Assembly (NCBI RefSeq): GCF_000513135.1
Contig: NZ_BAUV01000021.1
Span: 1 to 64,000 of the forward strand
Length of the DNA: 64,000 nt
Origin: Halalkalibacter akibai JCM 9157
Lineage (GTDB): Bacteria > Bacillota > Bacilli > Bacillales > Bacillaceae_D
Reading direction: 5' to 3'
Part shown: positions 28,679 through 36,707 of the stretch, piece by piece
Layout: the number at the start of each line of letters is the position of its first letter
How positions within the stretch are numbered: position 1 is the stretch's first letter
Notes under the pieces: generated by a model
The model's input: only the letters and a program-made list of their open reading frames with translations
Databases searched by the model: none
Told to the model about the DNA's origin: nothing
Translations under genes and position numbers: made by a program

Positions 28679-29887
28679 ATGAAGTATGCTTTTGCAAATA
28701 GAGTTCGTCATTTGCAATCTTCTGCAGTTAGAGACATTTTAAAAATAGTTGGTAAAGGAGATGTTATTTCCTTTGCTGGCGGATTACCAGATGACGATTT
28801 ATTTCCATTAGAAGGATTGGAAGATGCATTTACCCGAGTTTTTAGGACGGGAAAAAAATCATTACAATATATGGAGACAGAAGGCTATCGTCCATTACGA
28901 GAAGTCATTCTAGAAAGGATGTCAACTAAAGGAATTTCTGGTTTCACAGCAGACGAAGTCCTTGTAACAACAGGTTCGCAACAGGCTATTGATTTATTTT
29001 CAAGAATTATGCTAAGTCCTGGGGATGTGGTACTAACGGAAGACCCGACTTATTTAGCAGCTCTTCAAGTTTTTAAATCGTATGAAGCTGAAGTGGTTGC
29101 TGTACAGTCAGATGACGATGGGATGCTACCAGACGACCTTGAGGAAAAAATCAAACAATTTAATCCTAAATGTATTTATGTAGTGCCTACTTTTTCAAAT
29201 CCGGCAGGAAGAGTATGGTCATTAGAACGCCGCAAACAATTAATTGAACTCGTTCAAAAGCACCGAGTTGTTGTGTTTGAAGATGATCCTTATGGAGAGC
29301 TTCAATTCACTGAAAATGAAGTGTATACTCCATTGGCTGCATTGGATGATGGAAAACATGTAATGTATACGAGTACTTTTTCAAAAACGGCAGTTCCTGC
29401 GTTAAGAACAGGTTGGATCGTTGGACCTTATCAAGTCATTCGAATGATGTCGCAAGCTAAACAGGCCAATGATCTTCATTCCAACTCTTTAGCTCAGCAA
29501 GCACTATACCAGTTATGTACACATTATGATTTAAATGCTCATATTGAACATCTAATTAAAGTGTACAAGAGTCGAATGGAAGTTATGGTTAAATGTCTTG
29601 AAGAAGCAAATATCCCTAATATCCATTTTGTTAAACCAAAGGGTGGGATGTTCCTTTGGATTGAAATGGACGAACGAATGGATTTAACTTCTTTATTAAA
29701 TACGGCGGTGGAGCATGGGGTTGCTTTTGTTCCGGGAGAGCCATTTTATGCGGGAACACCAAAACGAAATACTATGAGGCTAAATTTTACTCATTCTACT
29801 CCAGAGAAAATTGAAAAGGGCATGAAGTTGCTTATTGAGGTTCTTACGGCAGAGATGAATAAACATTTAGTGGAGATTGGTGAGTAG
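28679..29887 (+). CDS. PLP-dependent aminotransferase (class I, 2-aminoadipate/MocR-like)
   Basis: A 402-residue fold-type I aminotransferase of the 2-aminoadipate/PatA-like group. Motifs are ISFAGGLPDDDLFP, LQYMETEGYRPLRE, TTGSQQAIDL, VPTFSNPAG, FEDDPYGEL and the PLP-lysine segment YTSTFSKTAVPALRTGW, then MRLNFTHS. It lacks the wHTH domain of MocR regulators and so is a free enzyme. It probably transaminates branched-chain, aromatic or aminoadipate-type substrates with 2-oxoglutarate; the substrate is uncertain. ATG 28679 follows AGAGGTGCCACC. Monocistronic, with a long repeat-filled gap after it. Confidence 0.88.
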   Translation: MKYAFANRVRHLQSSAVRDILKIVGKGDVISFAGGLPDDDLFPLEGLEDAFTRVFRTGKKSLQYMETEGYRPLREVILERMSTKGISGFTADEVLVTTGSQQAIDLFSRIMLSPGDVVLTEDPTYLAALQVFKSYEAEVVAVQSDDDGMLPDDLEEKIKQFNPKCIYVVPTFSNPAGRVWSLERRKQLIELVQKHRVVVFEDDPYGELQFTENEVYTPLAALDDGKHVMYTSTFSKTAVPALRTGWIVGPYQVIRMMSQAKQANDLHSNSLAQQALYQLCTHYDLNAHIEHLIKVYKSRMEVMVKCLEEANIPNIHFVKPKGGMFLWIEMDERMDLTSLLNTAVEHGVAFVPGEPFYAGTPKRNTMRLNFTHSTPEKIEKGMKLLIEVLTAEMNKHLVEIGE

Positions 29888-29984
29888 ATTCTTTTAGTTT
29901 GTTAAATATAATCCCTTAACATACTCATTAATGAATGTTGTTTTCGTTCATCCTCGAAAAGGTTTAGGGCATTTCCTAACGAAT

Positions 29985-30268
29985 CCGTTTCATTACGCTA
30001 CAGGCACTTGCTTTCCGCGGGGAGAAAGCCAAGCCCCCACGACATTCGTCTGAAGGTCACTGAAAAAGGTGTGTTTTTTCACCTTTTTCAGTGGCCTCTT
30101 AGCAATGAGAGGAACCGTTGCATGCTCTTAAGCCTGCTATGAGTGGGTTTCTCATAGCAGGCGCGCAACGTGTGGAGCCATTGCTACTTCTTTGAATCAG
30201 CTACTCTGTGTGGTCTTGGCCTTTCCTCTTTTCCCGCAGGAGTCAAGTGCCTTCCGCTTCATTTCACT
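29985..30268 (-). repeat. Interspersed palindromic repeat, copy 7, with nested module
   Basis: A minus-strand copy of the CACTTG/CAAGTG subfamily: gcggaaggcacttgactcctg, gccaagaccacacaga, then the nested module, then cagacgaatgtcgtgggggc, ccgcggaaagcaagtgcctg. The module splits the element at its central CAGACG, and CAGA appears on both sides. Together with a terminator this accounts for the 461-base gap between the aminotransferase and transporter genes. Confidence 0.75.
30053..30203 (-). repeat. Nested structured module, copy B
   Basis: A 151-bp unit nearly identical to 226-375. Nested arms are the same (AGCAATG/CATTGCT, GTTGC/GCAAC, CTGCTATGAG/CTCATAGCAG, here perfect). The terminal hairpin is CACTGAAAAAGGTG/CACCTTTTTCAGTG. 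Relative to copy A, two adjacent base pairs of this hairpin differ on both arms, so pairing is kept. It is flanked by CAGA on both sides, suggesting a 4-base target duplication. Confidence 0.7.
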
Positions 30269-30296
30269 GTGAAAACAGACTTTAAAAATAAACACG

Positions 30297-30332
30297 AAAA
30301 AGCAGACGACCGTTTGGTTGTCTGCTTTTTTG
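30297..30332 (-). terminator. Terminator after the NSS transporter (bidirectional)
   Basis: AAAAAGCAGAC-GACC pairs with GGTT-GTCTGCTTTTTT. It lies just past the minus-strand transporter stop and has T tracts in both directions. Confidence 0.85.
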
Positions 30333-30348
30333 TATGTTTTAGATTAAA

Positions 30349-31698
30349 TTAGAATAAGCCGATTGAGCTTAAGAAGACTGCGAAAATGAAGATTGGTGCA
30401 ATCCATCTGATTAAGAACAACCAAATGTTTCCGAGTACCGTATCTCCGAAATCTGAATCGCGAAGGGCGTCTGCTTTTTTCCATCCCCAACCCATGAATA
30501 GGGCGATAATTAATCCGCCAAGAGGGAGGAAGATGTTCGAAGCGATAAAGTCGATTGAATCGAGAATATCACGCCCGCCGATAATACGTACATTAGAAAG
30601 TACACCTTGACCAAGTGAAGAAGGAATACCTAAAGCAAAAATTAATGAACCGATGATTAATGATGCTTTCTTTCTTGACCAACTGAATTTACGAATAAAG
30701 TAAGCTACAGCAACTTCTAGTAAAGATACTGCTGAAGATAGTGCAGCAGCCGCTAATAAGAAGAAGAATAGTAAACCAAAGATTCCACCGAAGCCAATGC
30801 TATCAAATACATCAGGCATTACCATGAAAACAAGTCCTGGTCCACCAGCTGGGTCCATTCCTAAAGCAAACACCGCAGGGAAAATCATTAAACCAGCAAC
30901 GATAGCAAATAATGTATCTAGTGTAGCTACACTTGCTGCAGCGCCAGGAAGACGCTCTTTATTTGATAAATAACTACCATACGTAATTAAAGCACCCATC
31001 CCTAAACTTAAAGAGAAGAAGGCCTGACCTAACGCAGCTAAATAAATGTTAGGATCTTTTAGAGCATTCCAATCTGGTGTGAATAAAAAGGCAAGACCTT
31101 CTTGGGCTCCACCAAGGGTTAAGCTATAAATAGAAAGAACAATTAAAAGTACACCTAATAATGGCATTAAAATTTTGTTAGAACGTTCAATTCCTTTTTT
31201 AACTCCGACAAAAACAATTCCAATCGTTAAAGCCATGAAAATAAATTGCCATAAAAGTGGCTGAACAGGGTTTGTAATAAAGGAAACAAAAAATGATTCA
31301 TATCCTTCAGCTGGAGCTGACCATAGAGAGCCTGTTAAATAATTAACAAAGTAGTAAGAAATCCAACCTGCAATTACACCATAAAACGAAAGAATTAAGA
31401 ATGCGGCTCCAACGCCCATCAACCCAGCAACTTTCCAAGGTTTACCTGGAGCTAATTTTTCGAATGAACCGACTGCATCACTTTGAGCTTTACGCCCAAT
31501 TGTAAACTCTGCCATGATAATTGGAATACCAATTAAAATGATAAAAGCCACGTAAATTAATAAAAAGGCTGCCCCTCCATTTTCTCCTGTTACATATGAG
31601 AAACGCCAAACGTTTCCTAATCCTACAGCGGAACCCATCGCAGCTAAGATAAATCCTAGTCTAGATGCCCACTGCTCGCGTCCTGGTTCTAATGACAC
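30349..31698 (-). CDS. Sodium:neurotransmitter symporter (NSS/SNF) family transporter
   Basis: A Na+-coupled amino-acid symporter of the LeuT/SNF group, 449 residues with about eleven membrane helices. The TM1 signature is WASRLGFILAAMGSAVGLGNVWRFSY, with the unwound substrate and Na+ site (GSAVGLGN), then NGGAAFLLIY, and GQAFFSLSLGMGALITYGSYL for TM6. Eleven rather than twelve helices is common in bacterial members. The ATG at 31698 follows AAAGGAGGAGTGTATCG. A CodY-like box lies ~75 bases upstream of the start, fitting nutritional control. The substrate cannot be told from sequence. Confidence 0.93.
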   Translation of the reverse strand: MSLEPGREQWASRLGFILAAMGSAVGLGNVWRFSYVTGENGGAAFLLIYVAFIILIGIPIIMAEFTIGRKAQSDAVGSFEKLAPGKPWKVAGLMGVGAAFLILSFYGVIAGWISYYFVNYLTGSLWSAPAEGYESFFVSFITNPVQPLLWQFIFMALTIGIVFVGVKKGIERSNKILMPLLGVLLIVLSIYSLTLGGAQEGLAFLFTPDWNALKDPNIYLAALGQAFFSLSLGMGALITYGSYLSNKERLPGAAASVATLDTLFAIVAGLMIFPAVFALGMDPAGGPGLVFMVMPDVFDSIGFGGIFGLLFFFLLAAAALSSAVSLLEVAVAYFIRKFSWSRKKASLIIGSLIFALGIPSSLGQGVLSNVRIIGGRDILDSIDFIASNIFLPLGGLIIALFMGWGWKKADALRDSDFGDTVLGNIWLFLIRWIAPIFIFAVFLSSIGLF

Positions 31699-31772
31699 GA
31701 TACACTCCTCCTTTAAACTGCTAAATTGTTTTGTGAATATACTATATCACACGAAATTAAAAATGAATAGAA

Positions 31773-31787
31773 AATTTTCTGACAATG
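31773..31787 (-). promoter_or_regulatory. CodY-like box upstream of the NSS transporter
   Basis: AATTTTCTGACAATG matches 13 of 15 positions of the CodY consensus AATTTTCWGAAAATT. It lies about 75 bases upstream of the transporter start. Confidence 0.4.
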
Positions 31788-31825
31788 TAGTTTTTTGTTG
31801 AAAAAAGTAGCTAGCAGGGTACTAG

Positions 31826-32704
31826 CTACATTAATTCTAAGCGTTTAATTCGTTCTTGTGGGATGGGATGTGTGGAAAATAAATTTGTTACTTTTTTCTT
31901 TAAGGGATCTGCAAAATATAGCGGGGCAGATGTACTGGATGCTTCTTGAACTGGGGCGTCAATTGCAGTTATCTTCCTTAGCGCAGAGGCTAGGGCTAGT
32001 GGGTTTCGGGTTAATTCTACAGCACTGGCATCGGCTAAATACTCTCGGTTTCTTGAAATAGCGAGTCGAATGAGAGTGGCAACAATCGGTGCTAACACTA
32101 ATAAGAGTAGGGCAAGAATTAGGACGGCTGGATGTTGTTGTTTATTGCGATTCCCCCTAGAAAAGAACATCAACCTAGCGCCGAGATCACTTAAAATAGC
32201 TACTGCCGATACAAGTGCTATTGCGATAGTTGCTAACCGGATATCGAAATTTCGAATATGTGCCACTTCATGGGCTAACACACCTTCGATTTCCTCTCGA
32301 TTTAATCGCCTCATCAAACCTGTAGTGACCGCAACTGCCCCTTTCTGAGGAGAAGTACCAGTTGCAAATGCGTTTGGGCTATTGTCATTAATGATATAAA
32401 TTTGTGGCATAGGAATTCTAGCAGCCATTGCTAAATTTTCAACTGTATTCCATAAAAAAGGGTCATCGTTCTTCGATTTAATGTGTTTAGCATGGTTCAT
32501 TTTCATCACAACATTCGTGCTTGAAAGAAGCATCATAATCGTGTAAATACCGCCAATAATACCAGCCAGTATCATTCCACTATAGTAATCGCCTGCTGTT
32601 AGATAGGTGAGGGAAGCACCGACTGCTAGGACAAATAGTACAAAACCGGCAACAATAAAGACTGTGTTTCTTTTATTCCGTTCAATTTGTTTATACAAAA
32701 TCAT
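31826..32704 (-). CDS. htpX: Membrane zinc metalloprotease HtpX
   Basis: An integral-membrane M48 protease for quality control of membrane proteins. Two N-terminal helices (about residues 14-32 and 38-58) precede the zinc-binding motif GVLAHEVAHIRNFD. A second hydrophobic pair follows, then the third ligand region SRNREYLADASAVELT and the STHPIPQERI signature near the end. 292 residues, normal for HtpX. It lies 43 bases downstream of lemA in the same direction, the common lemA-htpX pair. The start ATG 32704 follows AAAAGGGGAACGTTC. Confidence 0.95.
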   Translation of the reverse strand: MILYKQIERNKRNTVFIVAGFVLFVLAVGASLTYLTAGDYYSGMILAGIIGGIYTIMMLLSSTNVVMKMNHAKHIKSKNDDPFLWNTVENLAMAARIPMPQIYIINDNSPNAFATGTSPQKGAVAVTTGLMRRLNREEIEGVLAHEVAHIRNFDIRLATIAIALVSAVAILSDLGARLMFFSRGNRNKQQHPAVLILALLLLVLAPIVATLIRLAISRNREYLADASAVELTRNPLALASALRKITAIDAPVQEASSTSAPLYFADPLKKKVTNLFSTHPIPQERIKRLELM

Positions 32705-32747
32705 GAACGTTCCCCTTTTCTACAAAAGTCATGTCGTTTGCCAATCA

Positions 32748-33299
32748 TTAGAAGGTCACTTTCACATTTTCGCGTTCTTCAACTGGAATTTCCAACATGT
32801 CCCGTCTTGTGAAATTATGAATAGAGGCAACAAGATTTGTAGGTATCGACTCTGTTTTTGTGTTGTATTCCATGACTGTTTTATTATAAAGCTGGCGAGC
32901 ATAGGCAATTTTATTTTCTGTTCCTGCTAGCTCTTCTTGTAACATATTGAAATTATTACTTGCTTTTAGATCAGGATAAGCTTCTCTTAACGCAAAAAGC
33001 TGCCTTAAGGCTCCTGATAATTCGTTATTTGCTTCGATTTGTTCTTGTCTACTTTTCTTGGGAGCTGTGATTTGATTGCGAAGTTCAACGACTCTAGCTA
33101 AAGTTTCTTGCTCGTGTTTCGCATAACCTTTTACTGTTTCAACAAGATTAGGAATTAAATCAAAGCGTCTCTTTAATTGAACATCAATTTGAGCCCATGA
33201 TTCTTCTACCCAATTACGGTACTTAACTAAACTATTGTAGCTTGTGATCCAAAATAAAACACCAATTCCTAAAACGACTAAAAGAATAATAAAACCCAT
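32748..33299 (-). CDS. lemA: LemA family protein
   Basis: A 183-residue LemA protein: one N-terminal membrane helix (residues 3-19, FIILLVVLGIGVLFWIT) followed by a cytoplasmic helical bundle with the family pattern YNSLVKYRNWVEESWAQIDVQLKRRFDLIPNLVETVKGYAKHE and LARQLYNKTVMEYNTK. Function is unclear, but it is repeatedly found with htpX, as here, implying a role with that protease. ATG 33299 follows GAGAGGAGATTAAAAAC. Confidence 0.93.
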   Translation of the reverse strand: MGFIILLVVLGIGVLFWITSYNSLVKYRNWVEESWAQIDVQLKRRFDLIPNLVETVKGYAKHEQETLARVVELRNQITAPKKSRQEQIEANNELSGALRQLFALREAYPDLKASNNFNMLQEELAGTENKIAYARQLYNKTVMEYNTKTESIPTNLVASIHNFTRRDMLEIPVEERENVKVTF

Positions 33300-33444
33300 G
33301 TTTTTAATCTCCTCTCAAATACAGTGGTTTTTAATCTATACGTTTATGAATGAGATTCGTTTCATTTTTAGTAGTGCACAGTAAAATTAAAAGTATGTAG
33401 GGTTCACTATATAAATAGGAGACTAGTCTAGATGTAGTTCGTGT

Positions 33445-33810
33445 TTAAACTTTTAAACTAGAAAGACTCTCTAAAGCTTTAGTTAAGTATTGTTTATAGT
33501 TTAAAAACCGTTCTTCTTTGAAATCTTGTATAGCATCTTGTATTCGCTCAAAATTATCAATAAGGTGAGCTGTCTGCATTCCTCTTGAAACAAGAACATT
33601 ATTTAACCAAAGGGCATAGTCTGTGAAGATTTTCTCTTCTCCAATTAGAAAAGCTGTTTCTAAATAATTAAGGTGGTGTTCATTATCTTCACGGCATTTA
33701 ATTTTGCCACGTTCTCCAAACTTTTCTTCTAATTCAGGGTATTGCTTATAAATGCCGCTTACTATTTGGTCTACTAGTGTAGGATACTGTGTGAAAGGGA
33801 ATTTTGTCAT
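33445..33810 (-). CDS. Conserved hypothetical helical protein coupled to HmoA-like gene
   Basis: 121 residues, mostly helical, without signal or membrane segments. I do not recognise a named family. The central stretch (YLETAFLIGEEKIFTDYALWLNNVLVSRGM) resembles the helical modules that precede B12-binding or RsbR-type sensor domains (YLETAL...F..Y..WL...L..RG). Its ATG overlaps the stop of the upstream monooxygenase gene (ATGA), so the two are translationally coupled and probably act together. It might be a sensor or adaptor; this is inference only. Confidence 0.75.
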   Translation of the reverse strand: MTKFPFTQYPTLVDQIVSGIYKQYPELEEKFGERGKIKCREDNEHHLNYLETAFLIGEEKIFTDYALWLNNVLVSRGMQTAHLIDNFERIQDAIQDFKEERFLNYKQYLTKALESLSSLKV

Positions 33811-34112
33811 TCTGCTACCACCTTGAATTGTTGGACTTGAGGGATTATAGCTGCTAATTCTTGATCAGGATACTTTTTTTCGAGTTCATGAATTTGTTTG
33901 AATTCCTCGCTTCTTACCCAGTTTAAATATTCTTCTCTTGAATCCCATTCAAGCTGAACAGTTAGTTCACCTTTTTTCGTATTATTTTGAAGGAGTAAAA
34001 ATCGTTTGAACCCCTTTGCTTGATCTACTAGTTTTGAGCGATTTTCATAAATAGAAATAACTTCTTGTGCTTTTTCTTCTGGTACTTTAAATGTTGAGTG
34101 AACGATGTACAT
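33807..34112 (-). CDS. Antibiotic biosynthesis monooxygenase / heme-degrading HmoA-like protein
   Basis: A ~101-residue ABM-fold (ferredoxin-like) protein similar to Bacillus HmoA: MYIVHSTFKVPEEKAQEVISIYENRSKLV, GFKRFLLLQN, ELTVQLEWDSREEYLNW, EEFKQIH. HmoA enzymes open heme to release iron. The usual dimeric ABM core is present, but the catalytic Asn/His cannot be assigned with certainty. Start ATG 34112 follows GGAAAGGAAGG; upstream in-frame starts lie before that site. The next gene overlaps its stop. Confidence 0.82.
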   Translation of the reverse strand: MYIVHSTFKVPEEKAQEVISIYENRSKLVDQAKGFKRFLLLQNNTKKGELTVQLEWDSREEYLNWVRSEEFKQIHELEKKYPDQELAAIIPQVQQFKVVAE

Positions 34113-34212
34113 GTTGAGCCTTCCTTTCCTTTTTTCCTTTATATATCGTATCATTGTTTAAGAGGAAATTTAAGTGGTTTCTAGTGCAAAACAGAAAGGC
34201 AGGAGTGGAAGC

Positions 34213-35382
34213 ATGATGATCGTGATTAGAAATGGTGAAGTGTACTCACCTGAATATATAGGTAAAAAGGACTTATTAATTGCAGGAGAAAAGATTATAG
34301 CAATAGCTGATTACATTGATATCTCAACTTTAAATGTGGAAGTAAAAGAGGTTTTTGCGGAGGGACACCTTATCGTTCCAGGATTTATTGATAGTCATGT
34401 ACATATTATTGGTGGGGGTGGAGAAGGTGGCTTTATGACTAGAACCCCTGAGTTGATGTTAACTCAAGCTACAAAAGCTGGTGTGACAACGATTGTTGGC
34501 GTGATTGGAACAGATGGAACAACACGAACGATGCCTGATTTAATTGCAAAAGCAAGAGGTTTAGAAGAAGAAGGAATTACTTGTTATGTTCATACTGGCT
34601 CTTATCAAATTCCTGTGAAATCATTAACAGGTTCGATTCAAAGTGACTTAATTCTTATAGATAAAATTATCGGTGTTGGAGAAGTAGCTATTGCTGATCA
34701 TCGCTCTTCACAGCCTACGGTGGAAGAGCTTAGTAGAATCGCTTCTGAGGCAAGAGTAGGAGGGATGTTGGCTGGAAAATCGGGAGCCGTAAACATTCAT
34801 GTAGGAGATGGAGATCAAAAGCTATCTTTACTTGAACAAGTAATAAAGACGACTGACATTCCGATTAGCCAATTTATCCCTACGCATATAAATCGTAACC
34901 AAGAGCTTTTTCAAGCTGGGGTAGAATACGCTAAAAACGGCGGTTATGTTGATTTCACGACAAGCACGATAAAACAGTTTCTAGAGGAAGGCGAAACTAA
35001 ATGTAGTAAGGCACTTAAGACGATGCTTGATGCAGGCGTAGACTTAAGACAAATTTCTTTTACATCAGATGCACAAGGAAGCTTACCTGCATTTGATTCT
35101 GACGGCAAATTAATAGGATTAAAAATTGGAGATATCAGTTCTCTATTTAATGAAGTTCGCGATGCGGTGTTAGAGGAGAGTATTCCTCTAGAGCAGGCTG
35201 TACAAGTTATCACGGTAAATCCCGCAAACGCCCTTAAATTAAAAGGGAAGGGAGAAATTAAAACGGGATATGATGCCGATTTAGTTTTATTAACAAAAGA
35301 TCTTGAAATCAAAACTGTTATTGCTAGAGGACAGTTGATGATAGAGGATTTTGACATAAAGATTAAAGGGACTTTTGAATAG
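34213..35382 (+). CDS. iadA: Isoaspartyl dipeptidase (beta-aspartyl peptidase)
   Basis: An amidohydrolase-superfamily enzyme that cleaves beta-aspartyl dipeptides from damaged proteins. Metal-binding HVHIIGGGGEGGF (HxH) follows VPGFIDS. EVAIADHRSSQP, NIHVGDG, PTHINRN and FTSDAQGSLP contain the further metal and substrate ligands. The C-terminus has the small beta-domain KTGYDADLVLL. About 389 residues, as expected. ATG 34213 is seven bases from AGGAG; ATG 34216 is an alternative, and GTG 34174 is upstream of the ribosome site. Divergent from the hmoA-like pair and followed by a terminator. Confidence 0.93.
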   Translation: MMIVIRNGEVYSPEYIGKKDLLIAGEKIIAIADYIDISTLNVEVKEVFAEGHLIVPGFIDSHVHIIGGGGEGGFMTRTPELMLTQATKAGVTTIVGVIGTDGTTRTMPDLIAKARGLEEEGITCYVHTGSYQIPVKSLTGSIQSDLILIDKIIGVGEVAIADHRSSQPTVEELSRIASEARVGGMLAGKSGAVNIHVGDGDQKLSLLEQVIKTTDIPISQFIPTHINRNQELFQAGVEYAKNGGYVDFTTSTIKQFLEEGETKCSKALKTMLDAGVDLRQISFTSDAQGSLPAFDSDGKLIGLKIGDISSLFNEVRDAVLEESIPLEQAVQVITVNPANALKLKGKGEIKTGYDADLVLLTKDLEIKTVIARGQLMIEDFDIKIKGTFE

Positions 35383-35390
35383 AAATTGTT

Positions 35391-35440
35391 AGGGGTTATA
35401 CCAGGTTATGATACTGACCTAGGGATAACCTCTTATTTTT
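35391..35440 (+). terminator. Terminator after iadA
   Basis: AGGGGTTATACCAGGT pairs with ACCTAGGGATAACCTCT (one bulge), then TTATTTTT. Confidence 0.75.
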
Positions 35441-35441
35441 A

Positions 35442-35457
35442 TTGGTAACGCTTACAA
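35442..35457 (+). promoter_or_regulatory. cre site (CcpA operator) of the acyl-CoA degradation operon
   Basis: TTGGTAACGCTTACAA matches all positions of the cre consensus WTGNNARCGNWWWCAW. It ends ~93 bases before the first gene, suggesting carbon catabolite repression by CcpA. Confidence 0.65.
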
Positions 35458-35461
35458 TATT

Positions 35462-35491
35462 GTCATGAATACATTTTTTTCGACGTATAGT
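35462..35491 (+). promoter_or_regulatory. Possible sigma-E promoter of the acyl-CoA operon
   Basis: GTCATGAA, 14 bases, CGTATAGT. This resembles the sigma-E mother-cell pattern (GTCATATT-N14-CATACAAT). The equivalent B. subtilis yng genes are known to be sigma-E dependent. The match is partial. Confidence 0.35.
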
Positions 35492-35512
35492 GAATGGAGT
35501 AGAAGTTACAAC

Positions 35513-35526
35513 TGAGCGACCGCTCA
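35513..35526 (+). promoter_or_regulatory. Palindromic operator (TGAGCG-AC-CGCTCA)
   Basis: A perfect 6+6 inverted repeat with a 2-base spacer, between the putative promoter and the first start codon (24 bases upstream). Size and symmetry fit a TetR-family repressor site. No TetR gene lies adjacent. Confidence 0.45.
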
Positions 35527-35549
35527 CTATTGTCTAAGGGGGAAAGTAG

Positions 35550-36692
35550 ATGAATTTTGAATTGACGAAGGAGCAACAAATGATAAAAGATATGGTTCGA
35601 AACTTTGCGACAACTGAAATTGAACCGCATGCGCAATTATGGGATAAAGATTCCACCTTTCCAGAAGAAGTATTCAAAAAAATGGGAGAGCTTGGGTTGC
35701 TCGGAATTCCTTTTCCGGAAGAGTACGGTGGTATTGGTGGTGATACGATTTCTTACGCAATTGCTGTTGAGGAGATTGGCCGTGCTTGTGGTGGAACCGG
35801 GTTAAGTTATGCAGCTGCCGTTTCACTCGGTGCTAGCCCTATTTACTACTTTGGTACAGAAGAGCAAAAACAAGAATTTCTAGTTCCACTAGCAAGTGGT
35901 CAATCACTAGGATCGTTTGGCTTAACAGAGCCGAACGCTGGATCTGATGCAGGAGGGACAAGAACAACGGCTTTTTTAGATGGCGATGAGTATGTGATTA
36001 ACGGAGAGAAGTGCTGGATTACCAATGCAGGCTATGCCAAATGTGTCATTGTCACGGCGAAAACGGGAGTAGATGAGAGAGGGAAAAATATTATTTCAGC
36101 ATTTATTGTTCCAACCGAACCAGAAGGTTTCACCATACGTTGCAACTACGACAAAATGGGAGTCCGTGCTTCTAATACTTGTGAACTCATTTTAGAAAAT
36201 GTCAGAGTTCCGAAGAAAAATGTCCTAGGAGATCTTTCAAAGGGATTTAAGCAATTTCTATATACATTAGATGGTGGAAGAATTTCAATTGGATCCTTAG
36301 CAGTGGGCATTGCGCAAGCGGCGTTTGATAAGGCCCTTGCATACTCCAAAGAACGCAAACAATTTGGTCAAACAATTTCAAACTTTCAAGCGATCCAATT
36401 TAAGCTTGCTGATATGGCAATGGAGATTGAACTTGCTAGGAATATGATTTATAAGGCTGCTTGGTTAAAAGATGAAAAGAAGTCATTTGCAAAAGAAGCG
36501 GCGATTGCAAAACTCTTCTCCTCTGAAATGGCCACTAGAGTTTGCAATCAGTCACTGCAAATTCATGGGGGATACGGCTATATGAAAGAATACGGAATAG
36601 AAAAAATGCTAAGAGACGCTAAATTATTAGAAATAGGTGAAGGGACTTCAGAAATCCAACGGCTTGTTATCGCAAGAAAGCTAGGCTGTTAA
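35550..36692 (+). CDS. Acyl-CoA dehydrogenase (short/branched-chain)
   Basis: A FAD-dependent acyl-CoA dehydrogenase of 380 residues: GSFGLTEPNAGSDAGGTRTTA, CWITNAGYA, DGGRISIGSLAVGIAQ, ERKQFGQTISNFQAIQFKLADMA and IHGGYGYMKEYGIEKMLRDAK. The C-terminal GEGTSEIQRLVI carries Glu at the SCAD/MCAD catalytic position, whereas classical isovaleryl-CoA dehydrogenases have another residue there. By context it should oxidise isovaleryl-CoA or a related branched acyl-CoA (leucine breakdown, YngJ-like), but the active site is SCAD-like. ATG 35550 follows AAGGGGGAAAGTAG. First gene of a seven-gene operon. Confidence 0.92.
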   Translation: MNFELTKEQQMIKDMVRNFATTEIEPHAQLWDKDSTFPEEVFKKMGELGLLGIPFPEEYGGIGGDTISYAIAVEEIGRACGGTGLSYAAAVSLGASPIYYFGTEEQKQEFLVPLASGQSLGSFGLTEPNAGSDAGGTRTTAFLDGDEYVINGEKCWITNAGYAKCVIVTAKTGVDERGKNIISAFIVPTEPEGFTIRCNYDKMGVRASNTCELILENVRVPKKNVLGDLSKGFKQFLYTLDGGRISIGSLAVGIAQAAFDKALAYSKERKQFGQTISNFQAIQFKLADMAMEIELARNMIYKAAWLKDEKKSFAKEAAIAKLFSSEMATRVCNQSLQIHGGYGYMKEYGIEKMLRDAKLLEIGEGTSEIQRLVIARKLGC

Positions 36693-36707
36693 GGGAGGTG
36701 AGCTCAA

